DNA from: Adiantum capillus-veneris
Taxonomy: Eukaryota > Streptophyta > Polypodiopsida > Polypodiales > Pteridaceae
Assembly: GCA_014529385.2 (NCBI GenBank)
Contig: CM043942.1
Location: 53,756,647-53,820,646 of the forward strand
Length of the DNA stretch: 64,000 bases
Direction: 5' to 3'
In this document: positions 11,201-23,271 of the stretch, one piece after another
How the letters are laid out: the number at the start of each line of letters is the position of its first letter
Position numbering within the stretch: the first letter of the stretch is position 1
Notes under the pieces: generated by a model
Seen by the model: only the letters and a program-made list of their open reading frames with translations
Databases searched by the model: none
Told to the model about the DNA's origin: nothing
Position numbers and translations under genes: made by a program

Positions 11201-12682
11201 CTCTAGTGAGGCCATCCTCGCCTGGACAGGAAGATGGATCTAGACTCTCGATAGCAGCATAAAGCTCTGCAAGTGTGAATGGAGCCAACAAGATCTCTGC
11301 CATAGTGTCTGTACAACGACGTCGGGTGTGATGCCATATCTGCTCACGGGCATGTAAAACCTCAGTAGTGCATACATCAGCAGTGAACAATGCCTCAAAA
11401 TAATCTGCAGACATATCAACAATAACATAAGGATGCATATGAAGTGTTCCCTGAGCATCGCACAAAGTCCGAAGGGTGGTGCCAGCAAGGTGCTCTTTAT
11501 GCGCAGCGAAGAAGTCCTTATTCATTCGATCAGCTTTAGCTATCCAGTGAGATATTGAAGCATGATGAGTGAACTCAGACCTAGCCTCCTGTACGCGACG
11601 AATTTCCTCTGTGAGCTCTATCTATCTAGCAGCTAGAGAAGCATCCTGAGGCCACTCCTTAAGCAAGCGCTCAGTGGAACCAAGAGGAATGTGAAGGTCA
11701 GACTCGCGTACTCTCAACTGACAATGAATAATAACAGTCTGATCATGGCAGTGAATACTAGACTGAGTAATGCAATGGGCAAGGAACTCTCCAGGGGGAC
11801 CACAATAAGAAGCACCCGTGGACCACAAGTCACGAATCTGCTGCTGCAAAACTTCAATGGTGAGAACACTGTCAGGGATGCGGCAGCCTCGTCTCTGTGC
11901 AGAGGATCTAGTGAAAGAGATAAACAATGAGATGGGTAAATGATCTGAGAGGCTGGTCCCTCGCCAAATAGTAGTAAATCCACCCAGACCTGCTGCCCAA
12001 GGGCCAATGTAAAAACGATCAAGTCGCTCTAATAATCTTCCCTGCTGTCTGTGAAACCCCCACGAGTAATGAAGTGTAGCAGGGTGGTAACCAAAAAAAG
12101 GTTATGTGCGTCAACACCTTGAATAGCTAGAAGAAATCGATCCCAAGCTGGCTGCTCATCGGGAGAAATGGAGGATAGAACTGGAGGACTGATCGATCGC
12201 CAGTCAGAGTCGCTCTCGACGTTGTTGAAGTCGCCTCCAACAACCCAAGAGTCTACAGCAGGTAGAGCAGCAACCAAGGAGGACCAAAAAGTAGCTCTCT
12301 CCCGAGGAGTAGAGGGTGCATAGGCTGACATAAAACCAATGATAGAGTCCTGAATCCGGATAGAAACATAGACTGCTCTGCCAACGACATGGGTGCCATG
12401 CTGCTGAACTGATGCCAAGTAACGTTGCCCCACTGATATGCATACACTGCAACTCTGTCCATGAATGCCCAGAGCAGGCTCCCAAAAAGTGTGAGCTCCT
12501 GAGGGCATGAGATTACCAAAGGGAGTGGCAATCTTATGCTCCTGTACTAGTAATATATCCACAGTGCCTACTACATGAGCTTGTAAATCTCTGCGAAGTA
12601 AAAGCTTACGTGAACCTCTTACCCGAGAAGTCTGTAAACCATTAGCATTCCAAGAAACTACATGTAAATCCATAGTCTGCAT
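8263..12682 (-). pseudogene. LINE-A1 ORF2: endonuclease-RT-zf-RVT
   Basis: Start ATG at 12682 (MQTMDLHVVSWNANGLQ). Endonuclease motifs are SWNANG, LVQEHK, GGDFNN and, after one frameshift near 12030, SDHLPI near 11950. From 11927 to 8928 there is a single frame with only two nonsense codons (near 11620 and at 11145). It contains FILDFEKAYDRVEW, SVRQGC and the catalytic FADD (EFADDTIL; F replaces the usual Y). Another shift near 8950 leads to the zf-RVT domain CTRCPLRLPESPAHCLWSC and a C-terminal tryptophan-rich block. Function: nicking and reverse transcription at the insertion site. Confidence 0.9.
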
Positions 12683-12705
12683 GAAAGAATTGGTAAAGCA
12701 TCTGT

Positions 12706-14447
12706 CTAACTGCGCATCTTCTTGGAGGCAGCTCGGCCATCCAAGGGGTGGGCTTCAGGCGGCAGGAAAGCAACCCGCAAGCCCTCTCTAAAAGATGGTG
12801 TCTCATTGCACCAACTGCGGATCTCAGCTTGTTTACATTGCATGACCGATGCTGTAGCTTTGACACCCCAAATGTGCATAGACATAGGAAGCACCACATC
12901 TGAGGATACATGAATGATCATACGCAATGAATAGCAAGCATATACATCACTCCATTCCATAGCACCAATACATGAAGGGAAGTGTGGAGACAATACATCC
13001 GGAGCGGAAGTAGCCAACCATAAATGAAGCTGAGCCATAGTTTGTGCATGCACAAAATGCAGAACCTGATGCTTGGACCATTCCTGAGCTGCATGGAATG
13101 GAAGGAAAAAGGAATGGGTAGGCTGAGAGCGACTGCCTATTAAAGAGGGAACACAACCTGGCTTGTGATGCATAAGGTAGAGCTGCACCCGCAATGGTCC
13201 TTCTGAGTCACCGCACATTTCAGCCCGAGGAGTTCCCCAGGAAGGAGGGCAAGAGCTGAGAAAACTGCGTGAGACGTAGGTATTAGCTGTTGAGGGAGGG
13301 GAAGGACCAGAAGGCGGAGGGGGGAGAGTAAGGGCGTGGGAGAGAGGAGGAGAAGGAAGAGGTAGTAGAGGTGAATGATCCATCTGCATGGGACTAGGGA
13401 CCTCGGGAAGATGGGGGGCAGGGGAATGGCAAGTGAAGGAGGAGCTGGTAGCACAGGTAAGTGATCCTGGGCGGAAGAAGAAGAATAGCGAGGAGAAGCA
13501 GGGGGTAAGGGAGCGGAAACTTGAGAGGGAGCAGGGGAGTTAACACTGGGGGCTGCATGCGGTGTGGGTTGCTGACGAGGACGGAAGGAATGGTTACGAC
13601 CAACTGTCTGCCATGCAGTCTCAGTAGGAACTGAAGCAGAGGGAGCACCCGTAGGCTGCTGAGGTGCTCTAGTAGTAGTAGCAGGAACGGGCTGTGGACG
13701 CTGACCACGTGGCGGAGCCTGGGTGCCACGAGCCGGCTGTTGTTGTCGCCGATGCCGTGGCTGAGTGGGGCAATTGCGTGCCAAGTGTCCCATCGTGTGA
13801 CAACGTAGGCACTGTCCTCGGCGGCCAGTGACTACCATTCGGCAAGAGTAGTCTCTATCACGCACAGCCACAGTAACTGTATCTGGTAACGAAGTATCCC
13901 CAAACACCAGGACCTGAATGCGGGGTGGACCAGATGAGAAGATGCAGGATCGTGGAACTACTGTGCCAAAATGAGCAGCAATCATCTGAAGGAGATGCTC
14001 ATCAATAAAATGAAGAGGCATATCCGGGAAGGATAGCGTCAGAGGGAATCTGGGAATAAGATGCCGAATGTCAAACTCCTTAGTAGTAAACTCGGGATAC
14101 CACCTCGTCAAGTATATCATCCTACGATCAGAGAGTATCAGAGAGCGAGCCAGGAGAGCTGAGGCAGTGGCGGGATCTGAAAGACGTACCACGAAGATGC
14201 CTCTACCAAGGAATGTAAGCTCCGAGATCCGTCCCTGCGTAGTGCCCAATGCAGTCTGACACCAATAATGAATAGAAGATCGAGGTGGAGACTGTCCAAT
14301 CATCCTGCCAACCAAGGCATGCGGAGCCAAGTGTTGTACTTTGGAGTCAATGCGTGTCAACAGGTCGCCAGGACAGTCCACGCGACAGGCAAGTGGTGAT
14401 GGAGCACCGTGTGTAGCGCTCAAGACCGGCAAAGCCGCCATGAACAA
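12706..14447 (-). pseudogene. LINE-A1 ORF1: CCHC zinc-knuckle RNA-binding protein
   Basis: ATG at 14447 on the minus strand opens a 435-codon frame. The N-terminal ~200 residues are conserved among the family-A copies (LVGRMIG, GRISELTFLGRGIFVVRLSD, LTRWYPEF; an RRM-like DUF4283-type region by analogy). The zinc knuckle CLRCHTMGHLARNC lies near residue 215, then a Pro/Gln/Ser-rich linker. One frameshift near 13390 moves to the frame that ends at 12706. The stop is 21 nt upstream of the ORF2 ATG, unlike the overlap in LINE-A3/A4. Confidence 0.85.
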
Positions 14448-14968
<521 letters not shown>

Positions 14969-15330
14969 GGGTTGCAGCTCATGTTGCCGCGCAGCCTAGA
15001 ATGAGTCGGAAGCGCAGTTGTCAAAATCCAAGATTCAATCTCTCCCTAAGAGCGCGTGAGATTCAGTTTGCGTAAGGATAAAGAGCAAACACAACCCACA
15101 CCGTGAACAGGCCGAATGCCCGTACGCTGCCATTCGCATGATTTGCCATCTACTAAGGTTATTTGCAAACCAAGGGGCATGCTTGCTCAATACACAAGCA
15201 AGGGGGCATCTTAAGCAAGGGGGCAGCTTGATGAGCAACACAGTAAGGGACAGCTCAAGGTGTTGAAGGTCATGGTAGCAAGCTTGCTTAGGTGATGAAA
15301 AAAGCAAAACAAGACTCTTTTTGATGTATG
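14969..15330. other. Unassigned sequence
   Basis: I see no gene, repeat family or structural signal here. A short AAGCAAGGGGGCA(G/T)CTTG motif is repeated around 15187-15230. The segment probably belongs to the 5' part of LINE-A2 or older flanking DNA. Confidence 0.4.
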
Positions 15331-15586
15331 CTTGTGGAGGAGCATTCATGTATCAATGTTGAGGTTCCTAGAACTGCGATGTAAATTTATGCACGCCGAG
15401 GTAAATTGGTGAAATACGGAAATGCTTGGAGTCATGTGGAGAAAGTCACCGACATGCATGCGAAAGAAATCCTCTTCGACAAATAAAGAGATGCAAAGCT
15501 CATGAGCAGTATGATGCCAAAAGCCAGCCAATAGCTCGAAGCTGCTCTTCCTATCTCAGTTTGCTTCCCAAGCTTGAGGCGGAAGT
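15331..15586 (+). pseudogene. LINE-A2 ORF1, left part (split by G1)
   Basis: Near the right edge, one frame reads EAALPISVCFPSLRRK, matching EADIPISVCFPGLRRE of LINE-A3 ORF1. The reading is cut at 15586 by the G1 LTR and resumes after G1 at 21591 with YLPLL, as it should. Similarity further left is weak, so the left limit is approximate. Confidence 0.65.
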
Positions 15587-16223
15587 TGTAACAAACTTGG
15601 ACACTCCAAGTCAAGAATCAACCGGGACAGCACCAAATAACCACTTCAAAACAGTTCACAATTCACAATTTAATTCGACACTGGCCCAGCAGAGTTCCGT
15701 GCCTAGAGATATTGGCCCCAAAGACTGGCGCCCCTTTCGGTATTTCTTTTTGTATTGATTTGAGTTCAAAGTACAAGACTGCAAGCAAGCGCTCACACTC
15801 AGACTCTGCGTCCAGATGCTCTGAGTTGTGAGGCCTGCTCACATATTTAAAGATTACAGGGGTTGCTAAATGCAAAGCCCCAAAAGCTGAAAATCAAAAG
15901 CTTTCCAATAAAGCAAAGGGTCTTCTCTCTCTCTTGCTTATAAAAAATAAAGCAAGTGCCAAAACGCTGTCCATATTTAGCTTTTAAAAATAAAGCAGAA
16001 AAAGCTCTCTCTCTCTTTCTCCCAACTTGCGTGGAAAAAGCGAGTCCAGCTGCTGCCATACATCACGGCGGTCCGTACAGCCTGCCACGTGGCTCATCTT
16101 CCGCATTTTGCGCCGCAGCCAGCCAGTCAGCATTTCATGGTTAGGGTTTCAACAAAATTAGGGTTTTTGATTTTAGGGTTAGGGTTCCTGCAGAGCGTGC
16201 AGCCACGTCATCACTTTGTGACA
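15587..16223 (-). repeat. G1 3' LTR (LTR1 family), 637 bp
   Basis: Begins TGTCACAAAG (minus strand, 16223) and ends ...TTACA (15587), the TG...CA form of LTR ends. It contains the shared 20-bp motif at 15727-15746 and a cluster of AAACCCTAA boxes near 16140-16190, upstream of the presumed transcription start. It matches the 5' LTR at 20480-21590 and the G2 5' LTR. Confidence 0.88.
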
Positions 16224-16240
16224 TACCCCCCTCTTGAAAG
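16224..16240 (-). other. G1 polypurine tract
   Basis: Sense strand CTTTCAAGAGGGGGGTA directly before the 3' LTR TG. This is the plus-strand primer expected at this place. Confidence 0.8.
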
Positions 16241-16682
16241 AATTGTAATCGCCCTCGATTACGCCCGCAAAACTGACAGAGGCCATAAATTGTCTTAGCA
16301 GACACTGACTGTTAGTACCAACGCACTAGGAACACACATCTAGCACATGTACCAATCAACATTCACATCACACGACATCATAGGACATCACATGACATTA
16401 AACATTCATTCGGATCTTAGAGGATGATTTATCGGCAATGCAGTTAGCAATTGCATCTAGATCCAGTCGGGACCTCATAGATGCCTGATTGACTAACCCC
16501 TATTGCAACCATGTCTATTCGAGATCATTAGACCAAAATGCTGCAGTCATTTCGTCTATGAGTTCCTGCACTTAAAACCAAGTCAAGAACAAATCAGTTT
16601 CATATTCCGAAATTCCATTTCATGAAGTCATAGTAGAATATTGTCAGCTCTCAGTATCCCTGAAGCTCCAAGAGACATCAAT

Positions 16683-17150
16683 CAGGGTGGTCTCGTAAGG
16701 TCACGTACGTTTTGTTCACGTACGAAGACGTACGGTACTCATCGAACTAGAAAATTTTATGTCGTACGACATGGTTACGTACGTTCAAAAATAAAAACAT
16801 GCAATTCTTAACCCTAGATTTTACACTTGGGACAATTAGACAATTGGTTATCAGAGTCGCGAGGTCGTGGTATTTAGTCAATACTATGCAGGATGGAGCT
16901 GATGGTTATATTGTCTTGTGGGTGACTACCATGGGTCTATACCTTGCACTTTCCTTAAGGGTGAATCTGGGCTTATCCTGGATTCATTGAGCCATTGAGC
17001 AATCTCTCATGACTCATGAGAGAGCTTGAGAATGACTCGTGAGCTTGAGCCTTGAGTTGGAACATAATGGAGAAGAACAGAAAGAGGGCATCCATATATA
17101 CATTTAGAGTGTAGATACTTGCCCTTGAACAAGAGAGAGTTAGATGAGAG

Positions 17151-17202
<52 letters not shown>

Positions 17203-17319
17203 TACTAGAATCCAAGGTGAAGGACCAAAGCAATGAGAGAGAGGGAGAGGGAGAGGAAGAGGAAGAGAGAGGAGTCTAATGGAATCCAAAGCAATGTGTG
17301 TGTGTGTGTGTGTGTGTGT

Positions 17320-17369
<50 letters not shown>

Positions 17370-17575
17370 GCTCACGGCAGGTGAGGGGGGGGATCCTAGG
17401 CTAGGTGGCAAGGATCCTATGCCAAAAGGTAACCCAAAAACCTCCCAAAAAAAGCACAGTCAACGGACTAAAAAACCGGTCAAACGTACTAAAAAACCAC
17501 CGAACGCAAGAGACGCCTTGATCGGACGGGACGCCACTGTACGCCTCGTTCCGTCCGACGGACAAGAACAACGCT
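16683..17575. mobile_element. 893-bp insertion in G1 with 9-bp flanking duplication
   Basis: G2 lacks this block: its sequence near 23140-23160 reads straight across. In G1 the same point is flanked by GACATCAAT at 16674-16682 and again at 17576-17584. The left part is rich in CGTACG; the right part has A-rich runs and CCGTCCG motifs. I see no clear terminal inverted repeats and no coding capacity. A 9-bp duplication fits Mutator-like elements, including non-TIR types, but the class is undecided. Confidence 0.65.
17153..17367. repeat. (AG)n, (GT)n and (AG)n microsatellites
   Basis: GAGA tract about 17153-17200, (TG)n about 17296-17320, then (AG)n about 17322-17367. All are inside the 893-bp insertion. 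Confidence 0.9.
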
Positions 17576-17699
17576 GACATCAATGGCTCTAGTATTCTTA
17601 AGTAATCTTAAAATCAAGCTATCGACAAAGGAGCGGAGTAACTCCCCTCTTGTGCATCCCACTGCACCAAATCTACGGCCAAGCTGAATTCTGGGTTCC

Positions 17700-20465
17700 A
17701 TTTGGAATAGACTATGCTAAACCAAAAGCTTCAAGGTAAAGTTTCACAATCTGAGGAGTATCTGCTAGGTCCTCCTCCTCCATCCACTTCGCACCCAATG
17801 AAGGATAATTCTTTAACCAAGAACCACCTTTTTGACTTTACCTTTATTCTTTGTGTCCTTATGTGCCAAAATCTGTTCAGGAACAAGGATCTCCTCGTTT
17901 TCTTCCACTTCGGGTTGCTCATCGGGCTCCCCATCATCACACATTACATTTAAAAGGTTTCAAGAGACTCACATCAAATGCATTGTGAATCCTCCAAGTG
18001 TCAGGCATTTTCAGTCGGAAGGAGACATCATTGATCTTTTCAGAGATCTGAAAAGGTCCGTAGTATTGCATACTAAGCTTTGGAAAAAGCCTCTCCTTTC
18101 CCTTTTTCTTTCTCACGCGTGCCTTCTAAAACCGTAAGAGCACCCAATCATCCTCCTTCAATTTCGAATCGGGACGATGGCGATCCTTTTTCTGTCTTTC
18201 ATGAGATTTCTGGACGTTGGCAAAAACCGAGTCTAAGTCGCGCGTATACTCATCACAGCTTCAAAAATCTTATCTTTCGTGCTTAGGAAGGGTGGAACCT
18301 TCGCAGCACCTTCACAATCTTAAATGGCGCCTTTCCCGTCAAAGAGTCTATCGTGTTGTTGTAGGCAAATTCCACCAAAGGTAGATACTTTTCCCATTGA
18401 GTCTTCTGCTCCGAAATATAGGACTTCAATAAATTTAAAACCACTGAATTGGCAATCTCAGATTGCCCGTCAATCTGCGTGTGGAAAGATGACGAGAACT
18501 GCAACGCGTGCCAATGTTCTCCAAATTGCCTTCCAAAACAAACTTGTAAATTTGGGTCCCTGTCGACGACAATCGTCTCAGGCATGCCATGTAATTTGGA
18601 AATCAAGGCCACCAACAGTCTCGAAAGTGATCCGGCTTGACTATTTTCTTCACTGGAAAAATGAGCATGCTTGCTAAATCTGTCAATAACAGTCCAGATC
18701 CCATTGTGACCACTCTATGTTCTCGGGAGATCAAAATGAAATCCATTGCAATACTTTCCCAAGGGCAGGTGGGTATCGGCAAAGGCTGTAACAATCCATG
18801 TGCTTTATGTCTGTCAAACGTGACCTTCTGGCATACCAAGCAATTGCGCACAAACACTTCCACATCCTTCTTGAGTCTCGCCAAAAGAAGTATCTCTCTA
18901 CCCCTTTCATGGTGGTAGCAATGCCGCGTTGACCCATAAAAGGCGGACAGTGGCATTCAGTCATAACCTTTTTTCCTCAACGGCTGTGTAACGCACAACA
19001 CGGTTTTTCTCATCAAGTAGCCAACCAAAATGGAATATCCCGATATTGTTTCCCCATCCCATATCCTTGTGAAAACGTTTGCAAAATCCGGATCTGTGGC
19101 ATATTGGTCGACCATATCCTCGAAGCTCCTATGATGTATCGCGGAAATAGCCAGAACCAACGGCTTCCGAGACAAAGCATCTGGCACCAAATTCTTATGT
19201 CCCTGAACATGAACAATTTGGAAGTGAAATTGTGAGAAGATGTTCGCCCACCCCCCCATTACTTTTCCGATAGCTGCTTCTGTGACAAGAAGTAGAGTAA
19301 ACTCTGATCGTCTGTAAAGACAATAAAATTCGCTTCCGAGTAGATAATGCCGTCACTGAGCAAGAGCATGGATAACCGCCAAAAGCTCTTTCTCATAAAT
19401 CTACGTTGTCAATTCCGGCCTTGAGAACAATCAGCTCTCGTAAGCAATGACATGGCCTTCTTGCATTAAGACCGCACCCAGACTACGACCACGAGCATCA
19501 CAATATATTTCGAATGACTTCTACAAGTCCAGCAAAGTCAAAACTGGTCCCATAGTCAATTTCTCTTTCAAAGGCAGACACCTCTGTGGGTCCCCACAAG
19601 AAAGGGACTCCTTTCTGTGTCAAGGTATGCAACCTCTGCAAACTTTCGAATGAACCGCATTTAGTACCAACACAGTCCCAAGAAGCTTCTAACTTCATGG
19701 ACATTCTTCAAATCGGGCCAATCACGGATAGTCTCTATCTTTGCCGGATCCATTTGCACTCATGCTGCTGACACAATGTGTCCCAAAAAGTGCATCTCTG
19801 GTAGGAAAAATTCACCTTTCTTTGCATTAATCACCAACTTGTGATCTCGTAATGCCTGAAAGACCTGAAGCAAATGATCTCTGGGTTCTGCCTCATTCTT
19901 AGAGAAAAAATGATATCGTCAAAGAAAGTGCCAACAACTAGCCTGTACTCTCGAAAAATCATGTCCATCATCCGGTTAAATGTCGTTAGGAGCATTGGTT
20001 AACCAAAAGGCATCACCAAAAACTCAAATAACCCAAAAGTCGTCCGAAAGGCTGCCTTGTGGACGTCTCCCGACGCGATTCAAATCTGATGATATCCACT
20101 CTTCAAATCAATCCTGCTAAAACACGAGGATCCCTGTAATTTGTCAAGTATATCATCGATCCTAGGAATCGGAAATCTGTTCTTGATGGTGATTTTGTTG
20201 AGAGCTCTATAATAGATGCACATTCTCCAAGACCCGTCTTTCTTCAAAACCAACAACACTAGAGATCAATACGGTGAAGTACTAGGCTGGACAAGACCCT
20301 TTTCCAAGAGGTCTTTCACTTGGTTCATAATCTCTTCGTTCTGTGCTCGGCTCACACGTAAGGTGGCCGGTTTGATGGTGTGCTTCCAAGTATCAGATCA
20401 ATGGTATGATCTTCAGGACGAGCAAGTGGTAACTCCTCGCCTCGCAAGCCCTCTGGGAAGCAATC
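17700..20465 (-). pseudogene. G1 pol: RT, RNase H, integrase, chromodomain remnants
   Basis: Sense order from 20465 downward. The RT region shows the lead-in PPYV and palm homology (opposite strand 19950-20330). The RNase H region is near 19250-19500. Integrase is at 18283-18964 (DGQSEIANS, QWEKYLPLVEFAYNNTI, the Cys pair CLVC and LQPLPIPTCPWESIAMDF). A degraded chromodomain lies near 17731-17940 (RWFLVK). Every domain is cut by shifts and stops. By family it would copy and integrate the element, the chromodomain steering insertion to marked chromatin. Confidence 0.85.
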
Positions 20466-20478
20466 GGCTCTGATACCA
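20466..20478 (-). other. G1 primer-binding site (initiator Met tRNA type)
   Basis: Minus strand TGGTATCAGAGCC, one nucleotide inside the 5' LTR end. This is the standard complement of the plant initiator methionine tRNA 3' end. Here it is followed immediately by RT-region sequence, marking the deletion of gag and protease. Confidence 0.85.
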
Positions 20479-20479
20479 C

Positions 20480-21590
20480 TGTAACAGACTGGACACTCCA
20501 AGTCAAGCATCAACCGCGATAGCACCAAAATAACCAGTTCAAAAGAGTTCACAATTCACAATTTGATTCGACACTTGCCCGGCGAGTTCCGTGCCTAGAG
20601 ATATTGGCCCCAAAGACTGGCGCCCCTTTCGGTATTTCTTTTTGTATTAATCTAAGTTCAAAGTACAAGAGTGCAGGCAGGCACTCACACTCAGACTCTG
20701 CGTCCAGATGCTTTGAGTTGTGAGGCCTACTCACATATTTAAAGATTACAAGGGATGCTAAAGCAGAGCCCCAAAAGTTGAAAATCAAAAGCTTTCCAAA
20801 AAAGCAAAGGCTCTTTCTCTCTCTTACTTATAAAAAATAAAGCAAGTGCCAAAAAGCTGTCCATATTTATCTTTTAAAAATAAAGCAGAAAAAGCTCTCT
20901 CTCTCTTTCTCCCAACTTGCGTGCAAAAAGTAAGTCCACAGCTGCTGTGGTAAACCACGGAGGTCCGTACAGGCTGCCACGTGGCTCATCTTCCGCATTT
21001 TGCACCGCAGCCAGTCAGTCAGCATTTCAGGGTTAGGGTTTCAACAAAATTAGGTTTCTGATTTTAGGATTAGGGTTTCTTGCAGAGCGGGCAGCCTGCA
21101 CGAAACCTTAATTTGGTATTTCTTTTTGTATTAATCTAAGTTCAAAGTACAAGAGTGCAGGCAGGCGCTCACACTCAGACTCTGCGTCCAGATGCTCTGA
21201 GTTGTGAAGCATGCTCACATATTTATAGAAAACAAGGGTTGCTAATAGCAGAGCCCCAAAAGCTGAAAATCAAAAGCTTTCCAATAAAGCAAACTCTCTC
21301 TTGCTTATAAAAAATAAAGCAAGTGCCAAAAAGCTGTCCATATTTAGCTTTCAAAAATAAAGCAGAAAAGCTCTCTCTCTCTTTTCTCCCAACTTGCGTG
21401 GAAAAAGCAAGTCGAGCTGCTGCCGTAAATCACGGAGGTCCGTACAGCTTGCCACGTGGCTCATCTTCTGCATTTTGCGCCTCAACCAGCTAGTGACCAT
21501 TTCAAGGTTAGTGTTTCAACAAAATTAGGTTTTTGATTTTAGGGTTAGGGTTTCTTGCAGAGCGGACAGCCACATCATCACTTTGTGACA
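20480..21590 (-). repeat. G1 5' LTR with partial tandem duplication
   Basis: 20480-21093 holds most of LTR1. From about 21111 the LTR starts again inside the shared GGTATTTC motif and runs to its true outer end, TGTCACAAAG at 21590. The LTR is therefore about 1.1 kb instead of 637 bp. Confidence 0.8.
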
Positions 21591-22135
21591 GGAGTACCTC
21601 CCTCTACTTTGCAAGATTGCTTCCATGTTTGGGACGGTAGTGGAGACCCCGCACACTCTAGCTTCAATTGTGGCCAAGGCCGCAGTATGCGGGTTCTTGT
21701 CCGAGACAACATACACTTCTCGGGGTGATTCTAGTGCCTCAGGTCAATGGTGGTTGGATTGGACAGATTGTGGAGTATTCAGGCCTCTTGAATCAGTATT
21801 TCATTTGCAGACAGATGGGCCATCTTACGAAGGCTTGTCCACAGAGGAGGACTCGACCCTCAACACAGACCCAACCTACCAAGGCTGGCCAAGCTCAACA
21901 GGCAAACGCAGAGAGCACAGGGTACCTCTTTAGAGAAGGGTACCCAAGAAGATGAGGGCTGGCAGCAAGTTTGTGGCCGGCGCTGTCAAGGACAGGCGCG
22001 CCAGTCTGGCACCCCTCGTGGTCAATCTACACCAAGTCAGTATAGTGGGTTCCCACAACGAAACCATTTTGACCCCGTACAACAGGATGAGCCAATGAAT
22101 GCCCCTTCCACCTAAGCTTTGCCACACCTCCCTCC
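21591..22135 (+). pseudogene. LINE-A2 ORF1, right part with mutated zinc knuckle
   Basis: Continues the ORF1 split by G1: REYLPLLCKIASMFGTVVETPHTLASI is collinear with LINE-A3. A frameshift then leads to VEYSGLLNQYFICRQMGHLTKACP (21668-21955). The first knuckle cysteine is tyrosine (YFIC instead of CFIC). The match fades after about 22100. Confidence 0.8.
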
Positions 22136-22727
22136 CCCCCCTCCCTCCTGTAACAATATCAATCTTTGTAAATAATTAATTTATTTACTAGTTATTTTGT
22201 AAATAATAAATTTATTTTACCAAAATAATTATCTAATTAGTTGTGTGCACATCAAAATAGAGCGGAGTGGCTGTAATTTCTCTGTTTTCAGCCCCTAATC
22301 ATCTCAATTAGGGCGTTTTTCAGCAAAGCACTCATAGAATTTTAGTCTTCTCTACTTATCCTACACATACACAAAGTGTTGGGTGTAATTCCATGCGAAA
22401 AAGACCTCCCTTCAGCATTAGAACATGCACATGTAAGAATCTCAGGTTATGTGCAGAAAATTACAGCAAGCGTATGTGGTGCATTTTGCGTGTTTCTCTC
22501 TTGTGTTCATTGTAGGAATGATGAAGTACGAAGGGAACGAGATAGCCGAAGATAGACTTTCTTCGATGAGAGCTTCCGAGAAGGTTTTCTGGAAGATAGA
22601 CTCTCGTTTAAGGGAGCTTCCAAGGATATTCTAGAAATAGACTCTTTAATTGAGAAATTCCAAAAGGTCTCTCTTAAGAGGAGAAATCCTCTTTAGAATC
22701 AGTGTAACAGGGAACGGGGGGAACCAA
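22136..22727. other. Unassigned AT-rich sequence before the gap
   Basis: From 22148 (TGTAACAATATCAATC) the sequence is AT-rich to about 22250, then moderate. It contains an imperfect repeat AAGATAGACTTTCTTCGATGAGAGCTTCC-like near 22548-22625 and no recognisable protein. It could be an LTR of an unrelated element. The right side is lost in the gap. Confidence 0.35.
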
Positions 22728-22927
22728 NNNNNNNNNNNNNNNNNNNNNNNNNNNNNNNNNNNNNNNNNNNNNNNNNNNNNNNNNNNNNNNNNNNNNNNNN
22801 NNNNNNNNNNNNNNNNNNNNNNNNNNNNNNNNNNNNNNNNNNNNNNNNNNNNNNNNNNNNNNNNNNNNNNNNNNNNNNNNNNNNNNNNNNNNNNNNNNNN
22901 NNNNNNNNNNNNNNNNNNNNNNNNNNN
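22728..22927. other. Assembly gap (200 N)
   Basis: A run of exactly 200 N, the usual placeholder for unknown length. It falls where the 3' LTR and polypurine tract of G2 should be. The 98-residue frames across it are artefacts. Confidence 0.99.
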
Positions 22928-23271
22928 AGTTAGCAATCGCATCTAGATGCCCGATTGACTAACACCCTATTGCAACCATCTCTATTCGAGATCATTCAGA
23001 CAAAAATGCTGCAGTCATTTTCGTCTATCAGTTCCCTGCACTTAAAAACAAGTCAAGAACAAATCAGTTTCATATTCAGGAACTCCATTTCATAAAGTCA
23101 TACAGCAGATACTGTCAGCTCTCAGTATCCCTAAAGCTCAAAGAGACATCAGTGACTCTAGTATCAAAATCAAGGCATCTGTTGACAAAGGATCGGAGTA
23201 ACTCCCCTCTTGTGCATCCCACTACACCAGATCTCCGGCCAGGCTGAATTCTGGGTTCCATTTGGAGTAGA

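Larger units (their letters stand above)
15587..21590 (-). mobile_element. G1: Ty3/gypsy chromovirus, internally deleted, with both LTRs
   Basis: A minus-strand LTR retrotransposon. In sense order: 5' LTR 21590-20480 (partly duplicated), PBS 20478-20466, a pol fragment 20465-17700, polypurine tract 16240-16224 and 3' LTR 16223-15587. The flanks are GAAGT (15582-15586) and GGAGT (21591-21595), a 4/5 match target-site duplication. Gag and protease are missing: the PBS is fused almost directly to the start of the RT region. It inserted into LINE-A2 ORF1. Confidence 0.88.

Noticed and set aside
16130-16195. TTAGGGTTT repeats as interstitial telomere
   Set aside because: Only a few scattered boxes, and the same set recurs in each LTR1 copy, so they belong to the LTR.
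16843-16860. TGGTTATCAGAGTCGCG as a second primer-binding site
   Set aside because: An inserted T and mismatches break the initiator-Met match, and no LTR end lies beside it.
22646-22946. 98-codon frames on both strands
   Set aside because: They consist mainly of N.
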